In this document: in pieces, positions 39,257 to 49,566 of the stretch
Numbering within the stretch: position 1 is the stretch's first letter
Layout: each line of letters opens with the position of its first letter
Source of the DNA: an uncultured Clostridia bacterium
GTDB lineage: Bacteria > Bacillota > Clostridia > Lachnospirales > Lachnospiraceae
Assembly (NCBI GenBank): GCA_948472945.1
Contig: CAOKVX010000008.1
Span: 1 to 64,000, forward strand
Length of the DNA: 64,000 bases
Reading direction: 5' to 3'
Notes under the pieces: model-generated
What the model was told of the DNA's origin: nothing
Seen by the model: the letters and a program-made list of their open reading frames with translations, nothing else
Database searches by the model: none
Program-made: the position numbers and the translations under genes

Positions 39257-41158
39257 TTACTTCATCCTTGCTTTGCGTTCCTGTTTATTTTTATACATCC
39301 TCTCATCAACTATGCTCATAAATTTATCCATCGTATATTCACTTGAAGGTTTGCAAATCATTCCCCCAAAGCTCATTAATATGTCGTAATCTCTCTGCCC
39401 GGTTTTATTCTCGGAGTCAAGGCATTTATTAAATCTGTTTATGTAGTCTTCCAGCTGTTCGGCGGTATATTCGTAAGCGATTATCCAAAATTCGTCTCCG
39501 CCTACCCTTGAGCATATCTCCCTGCTGCATGAAACAGACTTAAGAACCTTTGCAACTGTCTCTATCGCCTCGTCGCCGGCCGCATGGCCGTATGTATCGT
39601 TTATTTTCTTGAGGTTATCCATATCCATCTCAATCAGGGCAAATTCCTTATCCTCATCGAGAGCCTTTTTATATATCTCTAAAGAATGCTGCTCAAATCC
39701 GCGCCGGTTGTACAAATCCGTCATCGACTCCTTTATGTACAAATCGTTGAGTCTTGCCACAGAAGCGCTGAGTTCTTTTTTCACTCTCACGCTCTCCATC
39801 GCATTTCCAACCATCACGAGCCAGTTGTGAAAAACACGGCTGTGACATATGTTGCCGACGTATGAGTGGGCTACATAGCCGTACGTTGCGTCAAGATAAT
39901 GCAGGGCCGAAAAAGTAAATTGTACAGGCCCTCCTTTTTCCGCCGCATTTGGCGGAATAAGGTTTTTACAGTCAAACGACATATTATCTATATACTCTTT
40001 ATTTCTTATTGAGTATATACTTCTCATAGTATCGGTATAACCCTCAGTTATCGGCGCAATATATTTTGTACCGCAGTCTTCTTTCTCACACATACATATA
40101 TACAAATCATTTATTCTGCTGCTGCCAGATAAAACGTCCATATGACTGCGTATATTTTCATAATCCGTCATTCTCTCAAGGTCTACAGATGTGTACGTGT
40201 TCTGGTATAATCCCGAGTAAACATCGTTATATTCACTTCTCACCCTGCTTACGGCATCTATAAGGTGTCTGACGGCAAGGGTTTTGCAGCCGCATGAATT
40301 TCTGTGTATTACTTCAGTCGGAGCAAACAAGCGCTTTGGCACATTCTTCCCGGCTGCTACATCTTCAATAATACTGACTGCCTTCTCAACCATTACCTTT
40401 GTACTTACGCCGACTGTAGTAAGCGGAGGATAGCATGTCTCCGACATGTATATATTGTCAAATCCCGACACCGCCACTTCTTCAGGTACTGAGACCCCCC
40501 TTTTAAGACATTCGTTACACAGCGCTATAGCCATGTAATCGTTTGCACAGACAATCGCCTCGGGCCAGTCTTTCCGGTCCGTGCACAGAAAATAATCAAA
40601 ATATTCCTCTCCCAAGTTATCCCAAAAATTGCCGTGATATATCATGCTTTCTTCGACAGGAAGATTATACTGTTTCATAATCCTTTTATAACATTCAAGT
40701 CTTGCAACCGCGTCAGGATGTCCTTTAGTGCCGCTCAAAAATGCAATCTTTTTCATATGATGGTCTTCAATAAAATGCTTTATCATTCCCTCCATAGCCA
40801 AACTGTTATCAGTGTTGACACTATAAAAATTTTCTTTGTCAGACCTTATACTCACAACGGGACACGTACATCTCTCCGAGATGTTTTTCAATACGTTTTC
40901 CCTAAGAGTCCTGTCCCTGAAAGTATCAGGCACGACAACAAGACCGTCAAACCTTTCATATGGCGGAAGATTAACAATATTTGACTCGCCCTTCAGATAT
41001 TCCCTGTTTGTTTCATATCCAATAAAAGACGAAAATACAGCTAGATTGTACCCTTTCTTCTTTGCATATTGTTGGAAATACTGACTCAGTTCCCTCTGAA
41101 ATATTCCTGATACGCCGCTAATCATAAGCGCCAGGGTTTTGTAGCCGTTATCGAACAT
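39257..41158 (-). CDS. diguanylate cyclase with LacI/GalR-type ligand-binding domain
   Basis: A 633-aa fusion. The N-terminus (about 1-285) has the periplasmic-binding-protein fold of LacI/GalR regulators (LALMISGVSGIFQRELSQ, AIVCANDYMAIALCNEC, AVSGFDNIYMSE) but lacks the helix-turn-helix. A central region (about 290-465) of unknown fold follows. The C-terminus is a GGDEF domain with the catalytic GGDEF motif intact at about 553-557. There is no signal peptide or membrane segment, so it should sense a cytoplasmic sugar or metabolite and make c-di-GMP. GAGG lies 8 nt before ATG 41158. Confidence 0.88.
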   Translation of the reverse strand: MFDNGYKTLALMISGVSGIFQRELSQYFQQYAKKKGYNLAVFSSFIGYETNREYLKGESNIVNLPPYERFDGLVVVPDTFRDRTLRENVLKNISERCTCPVVSIRSDKENFYSVNTDNSLAMEGMIKHFIEDHHMKKIAFLSGTKGHPDAVARLECYKRIMKQYNLPVEESMIYHGNFWDNLGEEYFDYFLCTDRKDWPEAIVCANDYMAIALCNECLKRGVSVPEEVAVSGFDNIYMSETCYPPLTTVGVSTKVMVEKAVSIIEDVAAGKNVPKRLFAPTEVIHRNSCGCKTLAVRHLIDAVSRVRSEYNDVYSGLYQNTYTSVDLERMTDYENIRSHMDVLSGSSRINDLYICMCEKEDCGTKYIAPITEGYTDTMRSIYSIRNKEYIDNMSFDCKNLIPPNAAEKGGPVQFTFSALHYLDATYGYVAHSYVGNICHSRVFHNWLVMVGNAMESVRVKKELSASVARLNDLYIKESMTDLYNRRGFEQHSLEIYKKALDEDKEFALIEMDMDNLKKINDTYGHAAGDEAIETVAKVLKSVSCSREICSRVGGDEFWIIAYEYTAEQLEDYINRFNKCLDSENKTGQRDYDILMSFGGMICKPSSEYTMDKFMSIVDERMYKNKQERKARMK

Positions 41159-41203
41159 ATAATCATCCTCTTTTGATATACACGCTGTCAATTAGTTGAT
41201 AAA

Positions 41204-41232
41204 ATATTAACATAAATTAGATTATTTTACAA
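41204..41232 (-). promoter_or_regulatory. LacI/GGDEF gene promoter
   Basis: TTGTAA (41227-41232), a 17-nt spacer and TAATAT (41204-41209) with TGT before the -10, on the minus strand, about 45 bp upstream of the start. Confidence 0.5.
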
Positions 41233-41251
41233 ATAACAGAACTTTAACTTT

Positions 41252-42010
41252 TTACATTTTTAAAATATTTAAAGTTAAATTACCCTTTCTGTTACATTTT
41301 TCAATACCGAGAAATTCAAACCTGCCCCGTCCCCTCACGGAGACGATGTCTTCCGTTTTCATCGCATAGCTGCCGCTCTCACACAAAACGCCGTTTACAT
41401 ATACTCTCCTGCCCTTTATAAGTGAAACTGCGTCCGCTCTTGAAATCCTGTAAACCTTGGCTACGCACGCATCTATTCTGGCCGAGGAAACCTGTATATT
41501 TATCAGTGCAGCATCGGCCCTGACTTCAGGCACATATTCGGAAACCGAGCAAGCAACGCTCGTATGCTTTATCCTTATAATGTTATCTATAATATACTCG
41601 GCCATACCCTCGAGACAGAATACATAGCCGACATTATCTTTAACTACAATGTCACCTAAAACCTCGCGCTCCACCCCAATGTTCATAATACTTCCTAGAA
41701 AATCCCTGTGTGTGAGCTTATCGGCAAACTTTTGCATTAGCGGCTCAATTTTTAGGCATCTGATTGGAAATTCGGGGGGATAACCGAAAGCTTCCTCATC
41801 TCCAAAAGCTGCTATAACTCTCTCGCACCCATCCGCACCCCCGTTTAAATATACGTTAATAACCGCCATTTCCTTACAAGTTTTTTTTGCGGTCTCAAGT
41901 ATGTTAAGCTCTGCCAGCCCCAAAAACGGCGTGTATGTGTAATAGCTGCCCTCAAACGCCCTTCCCGCAAGCTCTGCCAGTCTTTTTTCCGTCATTTCTT
42001 CATCCGTCAT
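41252..42010 (-). CDS. YlmH-like S4-domain RNA-binding protein
   Basis: A 252-aa protein of the YlmH family. A conserved N-terminal region (FLGLAELNILETA; RCLKIEPLMQKFADKLTHRDFLGSIMNIG at about 85-113) is followed by an S4 RNA-binding domain (about 178-240; SSARIDACVAKVYRISRADAVSLIKGRRVYVNG). In Bacillus the gene sits in the ylm division cluster, and recent work links it to rescue of stalled 50S ribosomes. Here it follows addA by 39 bp instead, an unusual place. GAGG lies 6 nt before the ATG at 42010. Confidence 0.85.
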   Translation of the reverse strand: MTDEEMTEKRLAELAGRAFEGSYYTYTPFLGLAELNILETAKKTCKEMAVINVYLNGGADGCERVIAAFGDEEAFGYPPEFPIRCLKIEPLMQKFADKLTHRDFLGSIMNIGVEREVLGDIVVKDNVGYVFCLEGMAEYIIDNIIRIKHTSVACSVSEYVPEVRADAALINIQVSSARIDACVAKVYRISRADAVSLIKGRRVYVNGVLCESGSYAMKTEDIVSVRGRGRFEFLGIEKCNRKGNLTLNILKM

Positions 42011-42049
42011 ATCACACCTCAAAATATTTTCTATCTGTGCGGTTGCAAT

Positions 42050-45000
42050 TCAGCGGTCTGCATGCATGCTATTTCTTGCGCTACATGCGGAATAACTATC
42101 ATAAAATTTAATATCCGCATTTACAGTCTTTCCAAGAGAAAAGGAATAAAACACCGCCTCTTTAACATGTTTTCCCGTAGCCTTTTCAACAGCCATCGCG
42201 TAACATCCCATCTGCGCATTGTACCTCTCTGCGAGCTTTTCCACGCCGTCATACGGCAGGCTGTCAGTTTTATAGTCCAGAAGGACAATCTCTCCGTCCT
42301 CCTCAAAAAACACATCTATTATTCCCTGTACAATTATTGTCTCGCTGCTGCCGCTCTCAGGATATATCATCTCTGCCGGCACGCCCATAACAAACGGCTG
42401 CTCCCTGTACAGGCCGCCTGACTTCGCCGCCTTTCTCATTCTGTATGCAATATCACTCTCACAAAACCTCAAAATACTGTCTATGCGTATTGCATTATTT
42501 CCAAGCGCTTCGGCGCCCAGAATACCCTTTGCCACAAGTTCCTCAATTTGATTTAGAACATCCCCTCTGTCACGGGTATTTTCCAGATCAATATACTGCA
42601 TAATTGAATGGTACATTGTTCCCCTGCCAGCCCCGCTCATATGAACGTCGTCGGCCGTCCTTGCAAAGCCGGGAATATATTCCGGTTCCTCGGAGGAGGC
42701 CCAGAATGCGGCGACCGAATCCCCATCCTTCTGAACTTCATCGCGGCGCTTAATTTCCGAAACCGAAACCTTTATCGCAAATGCTGACTCATTCTCAAAC
42801 GGATACCTGTAATTTTTCTGCTCATCGAGCAGGTCGGCTATATTAAGAACTTTCTCCGTCTGCGCCTCCTCCCCTGAAAGCTTTGCAAGACTGTTTCTGC
42901 GCTCAAGCATACCCGCCGCCCTAATACCCTCGTCAAGTATGATGTCGTCCGACGTCATTATTTTAATATCAAACATAACACCCGCCCCGTCGTCATTATT
43001 ATGTCCCCAGTCCCCGTGCTTCATAAGAGCAGGCGTTATAAAACTGAGATATGTAGATTTTACGGACGTCATTGCAGAATAAGAGTTACCGTTTGTGGCA
43101 CAGTCTTTCAAAAATGAATCCATATCCTTTACATAGCCTGTTATTATCAGCTTATTTTCCGGTCTGGTGAGCGCGACATACAAAACCCTGAGCTCCTCTC
43201 CTATGGAATCACGCAGCATCTTCTGTCCCACGGCTTTTTTTATCAGCGTCTTCTTCCTTGTCCTTTTGTTGTAATCATATACATCCGGAGCAGGCCCAAT
43301 ATCGGAGTGTACAGGGAATCTGCTGTTTATATCCGTCAGATTGAACCCCTTCCCCATACCCGCCGCTATCACGACAGGAAACTCAAGACCTTTACTTTTA
43401 TGGATACTCATTATGGATACTGCTCCAAGGCCGCCGTTTTCTTTTTCGGCCTCTCCAAAGTCTATGTCAGCTTTCTTAAGCCGCTCAATACTCTGAAGAA
43501 ATCCAAATATTCCGCCGCGCCCTGTTTTCTCATATGCTATGGCCTTGTCAGTGAGCATCCTAAGATTGCCGTAACGTCTGTCCCCGGCAGGCATCGCTTT
43601 CATGTGAAACCCAAAATCCTTTGTCAGGATGAGCTCCTCAATAAGCTCGTAAACTTTCATGTATGGGGCTTTTGCCCTGAACTCACTGAGAATACCAAGG
43701 AATGATTTTATCTTATGTGCCGTTTTTCCATCCTTAAACTTCTCTTGCGCGCACAACAGGGCATCGTACATACACCCGTCTCCGCACAGCCTTATCTTTG
43801 CAAGCTCATTTTCATCCATTCCCGCATATACTGATTTTAGCGCCGAAACGAGAGGTATGTCCTGCTTTGGGTTGTCAATTATTTTAAGCATCGACAGCAC
43901 AATCTGTATCTCATAAGATGAAAAATAACCGCTCTTTTCTTCGGCAAATGCAGGAATTCCATTTGCCGTGAGCGTCTCGACAAATTCCTCGGCCCATCCT
44001 GACATGCTTCTTAGGAGAATAACGATGTCGCCGTATTTAACACGCCTGTCACAGCCTATCTTTTTATCATATAACATCATTCCGGATTCCACGTCGGTAA
44101 TCTCCCGAATCCTAGACGCTATCGCCGCCGCCTCAAGTTCCCGCTTACCATAGTCGTTAAATCCGCTATCGCCGGGCTCTGCACCGGGCTCTTTCCCGGA
44201 CTCCGGCTCGGTTATATAAATAACCTCAACAGGCATATCGCCAGCGTTTTTTTCCTCGGCGTCACAGCCGCACTGTCCGTCGGTCACAAACATATGCTCC
44301 CTGTCATATGTAACCCCGCCGATTCTCTCATCCATTATATGTGAAAATATATAGTTAACAGCTGAAAGTATGGTAGCGCTGCTTCTAAAATTTCGTCCGA
44401 AAATAATTCTCTGGCAGTCGCTATCTTCATCGGTATATGTGCGTCTTTTACGCTCAAAGATATCAGGTTTTGCAAGACGGAACTGATATATGCTCTGCTT
44501 TACATCGCCGACCATGAACATATTGTTTTCCGCCCCCCCCTGTCTCGATATAGCGTTAAGTATAGTTTCCTGCACCTCGTTGCTGTCCTGATATTCGTCG
44601 ACCATAATGTATTCATACCGTCCCATCATTTCGACAGCCGCTAAGCTTCGGTCTATACTGCCGTCTTCTCCCCTCTCAAGAAGTATGTCAAGCGCCATAT
44701 GCTCAACATCGTTAAAGTCTATGACCGCCATCTCTCTCTTCTTTTGTGCGAATCTCCTCCTGAATTCCTGCGTAATGTCAATGAGTTCATTCATTGCCCC
44801 GTGATACTCATATAGCTCGTCTATCGTAATATTTAACGGTTTGCCGAAATACGAGCTTATTACGCTGTTTATATTTTTTTTAACCTTATTGCGCAGGGCC
44901 ATAACCTCATCTTTAATATCAAGATATTCCCTTTCTAACCTTTTACGCGGAAATTGTTTAAATTCCAGTTTATTAAGCGCATTATAATACTCCGTATATG

Positions 45001-45859
45001 TGTTACACCGCAATAATTTCTCTAATTCTTCAGCCTCGTTTACCATGAATTCATATATTTGCGCAATGCCGGAATCAGAGGAAGAGTTACGGCATTGCGC
45101 ACAACGTCTAATGACATTATCCGGCGAACATATACCGCACGCCTCCTTAATTCTGTCAGCCTCCTCCTCACATATATATCCCACATGCTCCATAAGACCG
45201 GACTTAACCAGCCAGCCCATATTATCAAATTCATCATCAGAGCATTTGTCAAACGCCTTTCTGCACGAGTCAAGCCAATCGTCAGGCCAAGGATGGCTCG
45301 ATGATACGTCGTACATTTTCAGTATTATGTCATTTAGTATTTTATCGTCCTTTCCGGTGACAATGTGCTCAACCATATCCGTAAAGCTGTCAGAGTTTTC
45401 CCTGTAACGGTCCTCAAGGACGCTGTCGCACACCTCCCCCATCATCACGCGGTTATCGTTCTCATCAGCTATCCTAAATGCGGGATCTAGCGCTATCATA
45501 TAAAAATAATTTCTCAGTATGTACAGGCAGAAACTGTCTATAGTCGTTATCTGGGCATGCGGCAGCAGAGCAATCTGTTTACGTATATGAGACGCCCTAT
45601 CTCCCGATTCCTCCTTAAGCCTATCGGAAAGTTTCTTTCCAACCCTGCTCCTCATCTCAGAAGCGGCCGCCCGGGTAAATGTAACGACTACTATCCTGTC
45701 TATATCAACCGGATTTTTCTCATCTAACAGTATTGAGATTATTCTTTCGGTGAGAACGGCGGTCTTTCCGGCCCCGGCTGAAGCCGACACAAGTATATTC
45801 CTGTCCCTTAGCTCAATCGCTTTCTTTTGTTCCGGAAGAAAATTCATCTTCTCCGCCAT
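42050..45859 (-). CDS. addA: ATP-dependent helicase/nuclease subunit A
   Basis: AddA is the UvrD-like helicase and nuclease subunit of AddAB, which resects double-strand breaks to Chi-type sites for RecA loading. It has 1269 aa. The Walker A motif SAGAGKT is near 27-33, Walker B VDEYQDSN is near 420, helicase motif SIHKSKGLEFP near 800, and the C-terminal RecB-type nuclease has LLDYKTDS near 1210. The ATG at 45859 is chosen because GGAGG is 6 nt upstream; it overlaps the end of addB by 47 bp, indicating translational coupling. Confidence 0.96.
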   Translation of the reverse strand: MAEKMNFLPEQKKAIELRDRNILVSASAGAGKTAVLTERIISILLDEKNPVDIDRIVVVTFTRAAASEMRSRVGKKLSDRLKEESGDRASHIRKQIALLPHAQITTIDSFCLYILRNYFYMIALDPAFRIADENDNRVMMGEVCDSVLEDRYRENSDSFTDMVEHIVTGKDDKILNDIILKMYDVSSSHPWPDDWLDSCRKAFDKCSDDEFDNMGWLVKSGLMEHVGYICEEEADRIKEACGICSPDNVIRRCAQCRNSSSDSGIAQIYEFMVNEAEELEKLLRCNTYTEYYNALNKLEFKQFPRKRLEREYLDIKDEVMALRNKVKKNINSVISSYFGKPLNITIDELYEYHGAMNELIDITQEFRRRFAQKKREMAVIDFNDVEHMALDILLERGEDGSIDRSLAAVEMMGRYEYIMVDEYQDSNEVQETILNAISRQGGAENNMFMVGDVKQSIYQFRLAKPDIFERKRRTYTDEDSDCQRIIFGRNFRSSATILSAVNYIFSHIMDERIGGVTYDREHMFVTDGQCGCDAEEKNAGDMPVEVIYITEPESGKEPGAEPGDSGFNDYGKRELEAAAIASRIREITDVESGMMLYDKKIGCDRRVKYGDIVILLRSMSGWAEEFVETLTANGIPAFAEEKSGYFSSYEIQIVLSMLKIIDNPKQDIPLVSALKSVYAGMDENELAKIRLCGDGCMYDALLCAQEKFKDGKTAHKIKSFLGILSEFRAKAPYMKVYELIEELILTKDFGFHMKAMPAGDRRYGNLRMLTDKAIAYEKTGRGGIFGFLQSIERLKKADIDFGEAEKENGGLGAVSIMSIHKSKGLEFPVVIAAGMGKGFNLTDINSRFPVHSDIGPAPDVYDYNKRTRKKTLIKKAVGQKMLRDSIGEELRVLYVALTRPENKLIITGYVKDMDSFLKDCATNGNSYSAMTSVKSTYLSFITPALMKHGDWGHNNDDGAGVMFDIKIMTSDDIILDEGIRAAGMLERRNSLAKLSGEEAQTEKVLNIADLLDEQKNYRYPFENESAFAIKVSVSEIKRRDEVQKDGDSVAAFWASSEEPEYIPGFARTADDVHMSGAGRGTMYHSIMQYIDLENTRDRGDVLNQIEELVAKGILGAEALGNNAIRIDSILRFCESDIAYRMRKAAKSGGLYREQPFVMGVPAEMIYPESGSSETIIVQGIIDVFFEEDGEIVLLDYKTDSLPYDGVEKLAERYNAQMGCYAMAVEKATGKHVKEAVFYSFSLGKTVNADIKFYDSYSACSARNSMHADR

Positions 45860-48800
45860 AAAGCTCCTCCCACTCTTTCCAAATATCTTCCTCGTCTTTA
45901 ATGTCAAGCTTTCTGTATCTATACCCTGAAAGCCTTGTGTCAAATCCGCACACAGATTTAAATTCACAGTACTTACACGGGCTTTCCTTATCTAGCCTGT
46001 ACGGTATGAAGTCTATGTCGCCCATACAGATTCCATTGCCCGCCTCTCTAATTTTCTCTCTTGTATGCCTCATCATGTATTCAAACTGTTTACCGCTGTA
46101 AACTTCTGATGATTTCAGGAACGCGCCGTTTTTCCCTACTTTTATATTGACAACGTCCGACTGCGTACCGGCCTCTATACCTCCCTCTATACTGCCAAGG
46201 TTTGAGTCAATGTAACACGGTATATTTTTATCGCCGTTTACCGGCCCCCGCATCCTGTATTCCCTATTTATCTTATCGTTTATATCGCTTTCATTATCAT
46301 TTTCTTCCTCGTCCACAACAGGGTCGTCAATGTGATAATAAAATGCGCCGGCCGGTATAATAAGCTTATCCGGATGATTGCGTGACTCAATATCCCTTGC
46401 GGCTTCCATGTAAACGATTAGCTGCATAGTAATTCCGTGGTACAGTCTGGTCAAATCAAATTCCCTGTTTCCCGATTTGTAGTCTATAACCTTGTAAAGT
46501 ACAGCTTCCCCATCCTCACATACGTCAAGCCTGTCTATTCTGCCGCCAAGCTTCATTACCGAACCGTTGTCAAGCGCAATGTTCAGCACACTGTTCCCGC
46601 CTGCGTCATTAAACTGTACCTCATAGCTCTCTGCCCGAAACTTTCCTTTCCTCATCTGCTCGGAAAGATTATTTATTGTAGCAGCCGAGATTCTTTCAAT
46701 ACGCTTTTTCATATACTCGCTGCGGGCGTCGCTGTTCATTATACCATGACCGAATTCGTTACATATTCTCTCGGTTATCTGGCTTGTCCACACGCCGATT
46801 AAATCCCCGTCTACGTCGTCCCAGCTTTTTTGGGTATACTCAAGCCTTTTAGAAAATTCTTCTATTATATTGTGAAATATTGTGCCAAGCTCCGGTACCT
46901 CCAAACCATATTCTTTTCTCCTGTCAAGCAGAAGCCCATACTTTAAAAAATGTGCGTATGCACAAGAGGCAAACAACTCAAGCCTGCTTACGCTCCCTTC
47001 TATATTTTCACCGTAAAGTCGTTTTGCAAGTTCCTCAGTGAGCGGCGTAACTTTGCCCATATAAAATGCGCTGTCAAGTATGTCCTCTGCGCCGGGACAT
47101 CTAATGATACTGCCATGCAGGTTAATCCACCCTTCCACATCCTTTTCGCCCATGTTTCCGGCCGCATATTTTCTAAGTCCGTTTATCCATTCCGACTTTC
47201 CGTAGTCATTTCCTATTCCCGCTTCATCGCTCCAATGTACATATCCCGAATCCAGACGGTATCCTCCGCTGTATAATCCCGCGATATCATCAAGAACCGG
47301 CGAAGGCTGCATCCTGTCGCCGCCGCATGATTTGGCGCAGTACGATATGTACAGCCTGTCAGACGGCCTTGTCAGAGCAAGATATATGTAGAATCTATCA
47401 TTAAATATACGCTCGCGAAGCGTAGGCGCAAGCTCAGCGCCATTTTCGGCCAAGAGCTCCCTCTCCATATCTGAGAGGAACCCGCCTGATTTAATACTCT
47501 GTGGCACAATACCGTCATTTACCCCGGCAAAAAATAATACTTTTATATCCTTTAGACGGGTACGCGTTATATCGCCCACAATCACAGTGTCAACACCGGG
47601 AGGAATCACTCCGACCTCCGCCTCGTTAAATCCGGTTTTAATTATCTCCGTAAACTCCCCAAGCGAGAGCTCATCCCCGCCCATAAGCTCCGCCATCTGC
47701 TCCATAAGCTTCATCACGATTGTATATATCTGCTCATATTCTTTCTTACTTATATGGTCACCGATAGTCTCATACCTTTGAGCTTCAGCTTTCAGTATGC
47801 CGCTCATATTATGTTCAGATATAAAATCATACAGCGAAAGACAGTATTCAGTTACTGTTCCCGCGCTCTTTAGCTTATCGCATGTATCTAAAAATACATC
47901 AAGCATTTTCTGTCTTGCTTCATTTACAACATCTATGTCGGTACGGCTTTTTTTACTATTGTTCCACGGCTTGCCCCATAATTTTATCCCGCGCACGCCG
48001 CAGGCTAGGAGATAACAGTCAAGCTCGTCCGTCATCCTGCTGTCAAATCCAAGATAATCCCTAACAATTCCGTTTCTTAAAAGCGACATTACGCTGTGAT
48101 AATCAAAGTCGTTCAACACAAGCGCCAACACAGACATTATCATATCCACAAACGGATTATCCGGAACGCTTCTGTTGCTGTCCGTAAAATATGGTATATG
48201 CACTTTCTCGAATTCATCTTTGAAAAGGCGGGAATATGTCTCAGTATCTCCGGTTATTATAGCAATATCCCTGTAGCGGAGTCCTTCTTTCCTTATTAGC
48301 CGTCCTATCTGCCATACACAGTACTCGACTTCCTCATACGGATTGACAGCCTCATAAACTTTTATTCTTTCATTAACCTCCAACGGGTCCTTTGCAGTCT
48401 TTTCCCTAAAAATATTCGCCTCAAGCATTCCAAGCTCAGGATTAGACGCAAACCTCCACGCCTTATTTTCACTATTACACGCCCACACCGGGTCCTCTAC
48501 ATATACGCCCGCCTGCGAGGCAATTTTCATACATTTATTGATATATGTCCGGCTCATATAAAAAAGCTCGTCCTGACGCGCTTTTCCAAATGTCTGTGTC
48601 CGATTGTCAATTGTAACCGTAATATATATGTCGCTGCATACTTTCATTAACTCTCCGAGAAGTTCATACTGAACCGGCGTAAAACCTGTAAATCCGTCTA
48701 TACAAACAACGCTTCCTTTAATCATTTCTGATTCAGGCACGTAACATGCGAGTATTGACAACAGTTCCTCCGAGGATATATACCGCTCCTCCATATACTC

Positions 48801-49301
48801 CCTGTAATATTTGTAGACAAGTCCCACATCTTCTATCTTAGACGAAAGAATACCTTTATCCCTGACTCCGTTCAGCATATCCTTAAACTTATCGTCGTCC
48901 ATGCGGTACTGAACAAACTCCGTTACGATTGATTTAATCTCCTCGACAAATCCCACACGGTTTATATTGTTTCCAAAGGTTTTCCACTCTCCCGCATGTT
49001 CCTTTAAAATCCTTCTAACAATCATGCCTTTGCCCTCATCCTCAAGCAGAGGCTTGTCAAGCGCCGTTGTCTGCCCGAGCGCTCTGTAGGCAAGCCGAAC
49101 AAAGCTAAGGACATCAATGTTCATAATACCCTTAGCTTTACTTAGCATTACCATATCTTTCTGAGTCTGCATAGTGAACTGTTCGGGAACAATGACTATA
49201 TACTTACCCAACGGATTACGTACAGACTGCTTCATTATCTCATTGTAAACATAATGGGACTTGCCATATCCCGAGCCCCCAAAAACCCAATGCAGTGACA
49301 T
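45813..49301 (-). CDS. addB: ATP-dependent helicase/nuclease subunit B
   Basis: AddB is the partner of AddA, providing a second nuclease and Chi recognition. It has 1162 aa. The Walker A-like GSGYGKS is at 9-15. A RecB-family nuclease motif lies at VIDYKSGN (near 985). The 4Fe-4S cluster cysteines are at about 1109, 1112 and 1118 (CKYCEFKSVC), with the fourth upstream in FASCAYAH. It is the first gene of addB-addA-ylmH-like, transcribed from 49394-49422. Confidence 0.96.
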   Translation of the reverse strand: MSLHWVFGGSGYGKSHYVYNEIMKQSVRNPLGKYIVIVPEQFTMQTQKDMVMLSKAKGIMNIDVLSFVRLAYRALGQTTALDKPLLEDEGKGMIVRRILKEHAGEWKTFGNNINRVGFVEEIKSIVTEFVQYRMDDDKFKDMLNGVRDKGILSSKIEDVGLVYKYYREYMEERYISSEELLSILACYVPESEMIKGSVVCIDGFTGFTPVQYELLGELMKVCSDIYITVTIDNRTQTFGKARQDELFYMSRTYINKCMKIASQAGVYVEDPVWACNSENKAWRFASNPELGMLEANIFREKTAKDPLEVNERIKVYEAVNPYEEVEYCVWQIGRLIRKEGLRYRDIAIITGDTETYSRLFKDEFEKVHIPYFTDSNRSVPDNPFVDMIMSVLALVLNDFDYHSVMSLLRNGIVRDYLGFDSRMTDELDCYLLACGVRGIKLWGKPWNNSKKSRTDIDVVNEARQKMLDVFLDTCDKLKSAGTVTEYCLSLYDFISEHNMSGILKAEAQRYETIGDHISKKEYEQIYTIVMKLMEQMAELMGGDELSLGEFTEIIKTGFNEAEVGVIPPGVDTVIVGDITRTRLKDIKVLFFAGVNDGIVPQSIKSGGFLSDMERELLAENGAELAPTLRERIFNDRFYIYLALTRPSDRLYISYCAKSCGGDRMQPSPVLDDIAGLYSGGYRLDSGYVHWSDEAGIGNDYGKSEWINGLRKYAAGNMGEKDVEGWINLHGSIIRCPGAEDILDSAFYMGKVTPLTEELAKRLYGENIEGSVSRLELFASCAYAHFLKYGLLLDRRKEYGLEVPELGTIFHNIIEEFSKRLEYTQKSWDDVDGDLIGVWTSQITERICNEFGHGIMNSDARSEYMKKRIERISAATINNLSEQMRKGKFRAESYEVQFNDAGGNSVLNIALDNGSVMKLGGRIDRLDVCEDGEAVLYKVIDYKSGNREFDLTRLYHGITMQLIVYMEAARDIESRNHPDKLIIPAGAFYYHIDDPVVDEEENDNESDINDKINREYRMRGPVNGDKNIPCYIDSNLGSIEGGIEAGTQSDVVNIKVGKNGAFLKSSEVYSGKQFEYMMRHTREKIREAGNGICMGDIDFIPYRLDKESPCKYCEFKSVCGFDTRLSGYRYRKLDIKDEEDIWKEWEELYGGEDEFSSGTKESD

Positions 49302-49393
49302 TTGTTTCTCCTAATATGTAAAATCATGCCGCCTATAAGGCCGGATTCGTCACTTAATACCACCAACCCACATAATTCGCAACATATAATTTA

Positions 49394-49422
49394 ATTATAT
49401 AACTCCCATAAAATACGGTCAA
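49394..49422 (-). promoter_or_regulatory. addBA promoter
   Basis: TTGACC (49417-49422), a 17-nt spacer and TATAAT (49394-49399) on the minus strand, about 90 bp upstream of addB. Confidence 0.7.
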
Positions 49423-49481
49423 GGAAATGATATCACAAATCATGATAAAATCAAAATTAGAAAAACAAAGAAAATACCGTA

Positions 49482-49549
49482 AAAAACGAGCAACCCCCTG
49501 TCATACCCTATAGGGCAATAGTATAACAGGAGGTAACAAGGGGTCGCTC
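49482..49549 (-). terminator. long stepped terminator of tRNA-Leu
   Basis: On the minus strand three coaxial helices are nested: GAGCGACCCC with GGGGTTGCTC (49540-49549 with 49488-49497), CCTGTTATAC with GTATGACAGG (49521-49530 with 49497-49506), and a CCCTATAGGG tip. The stem is followed by GTTTTTTACGG. It starts about 20 nt after the tRNA. Confidence 0.75.
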
Positions 49550-49566
49550 TTAACATAAGAAGCAAG

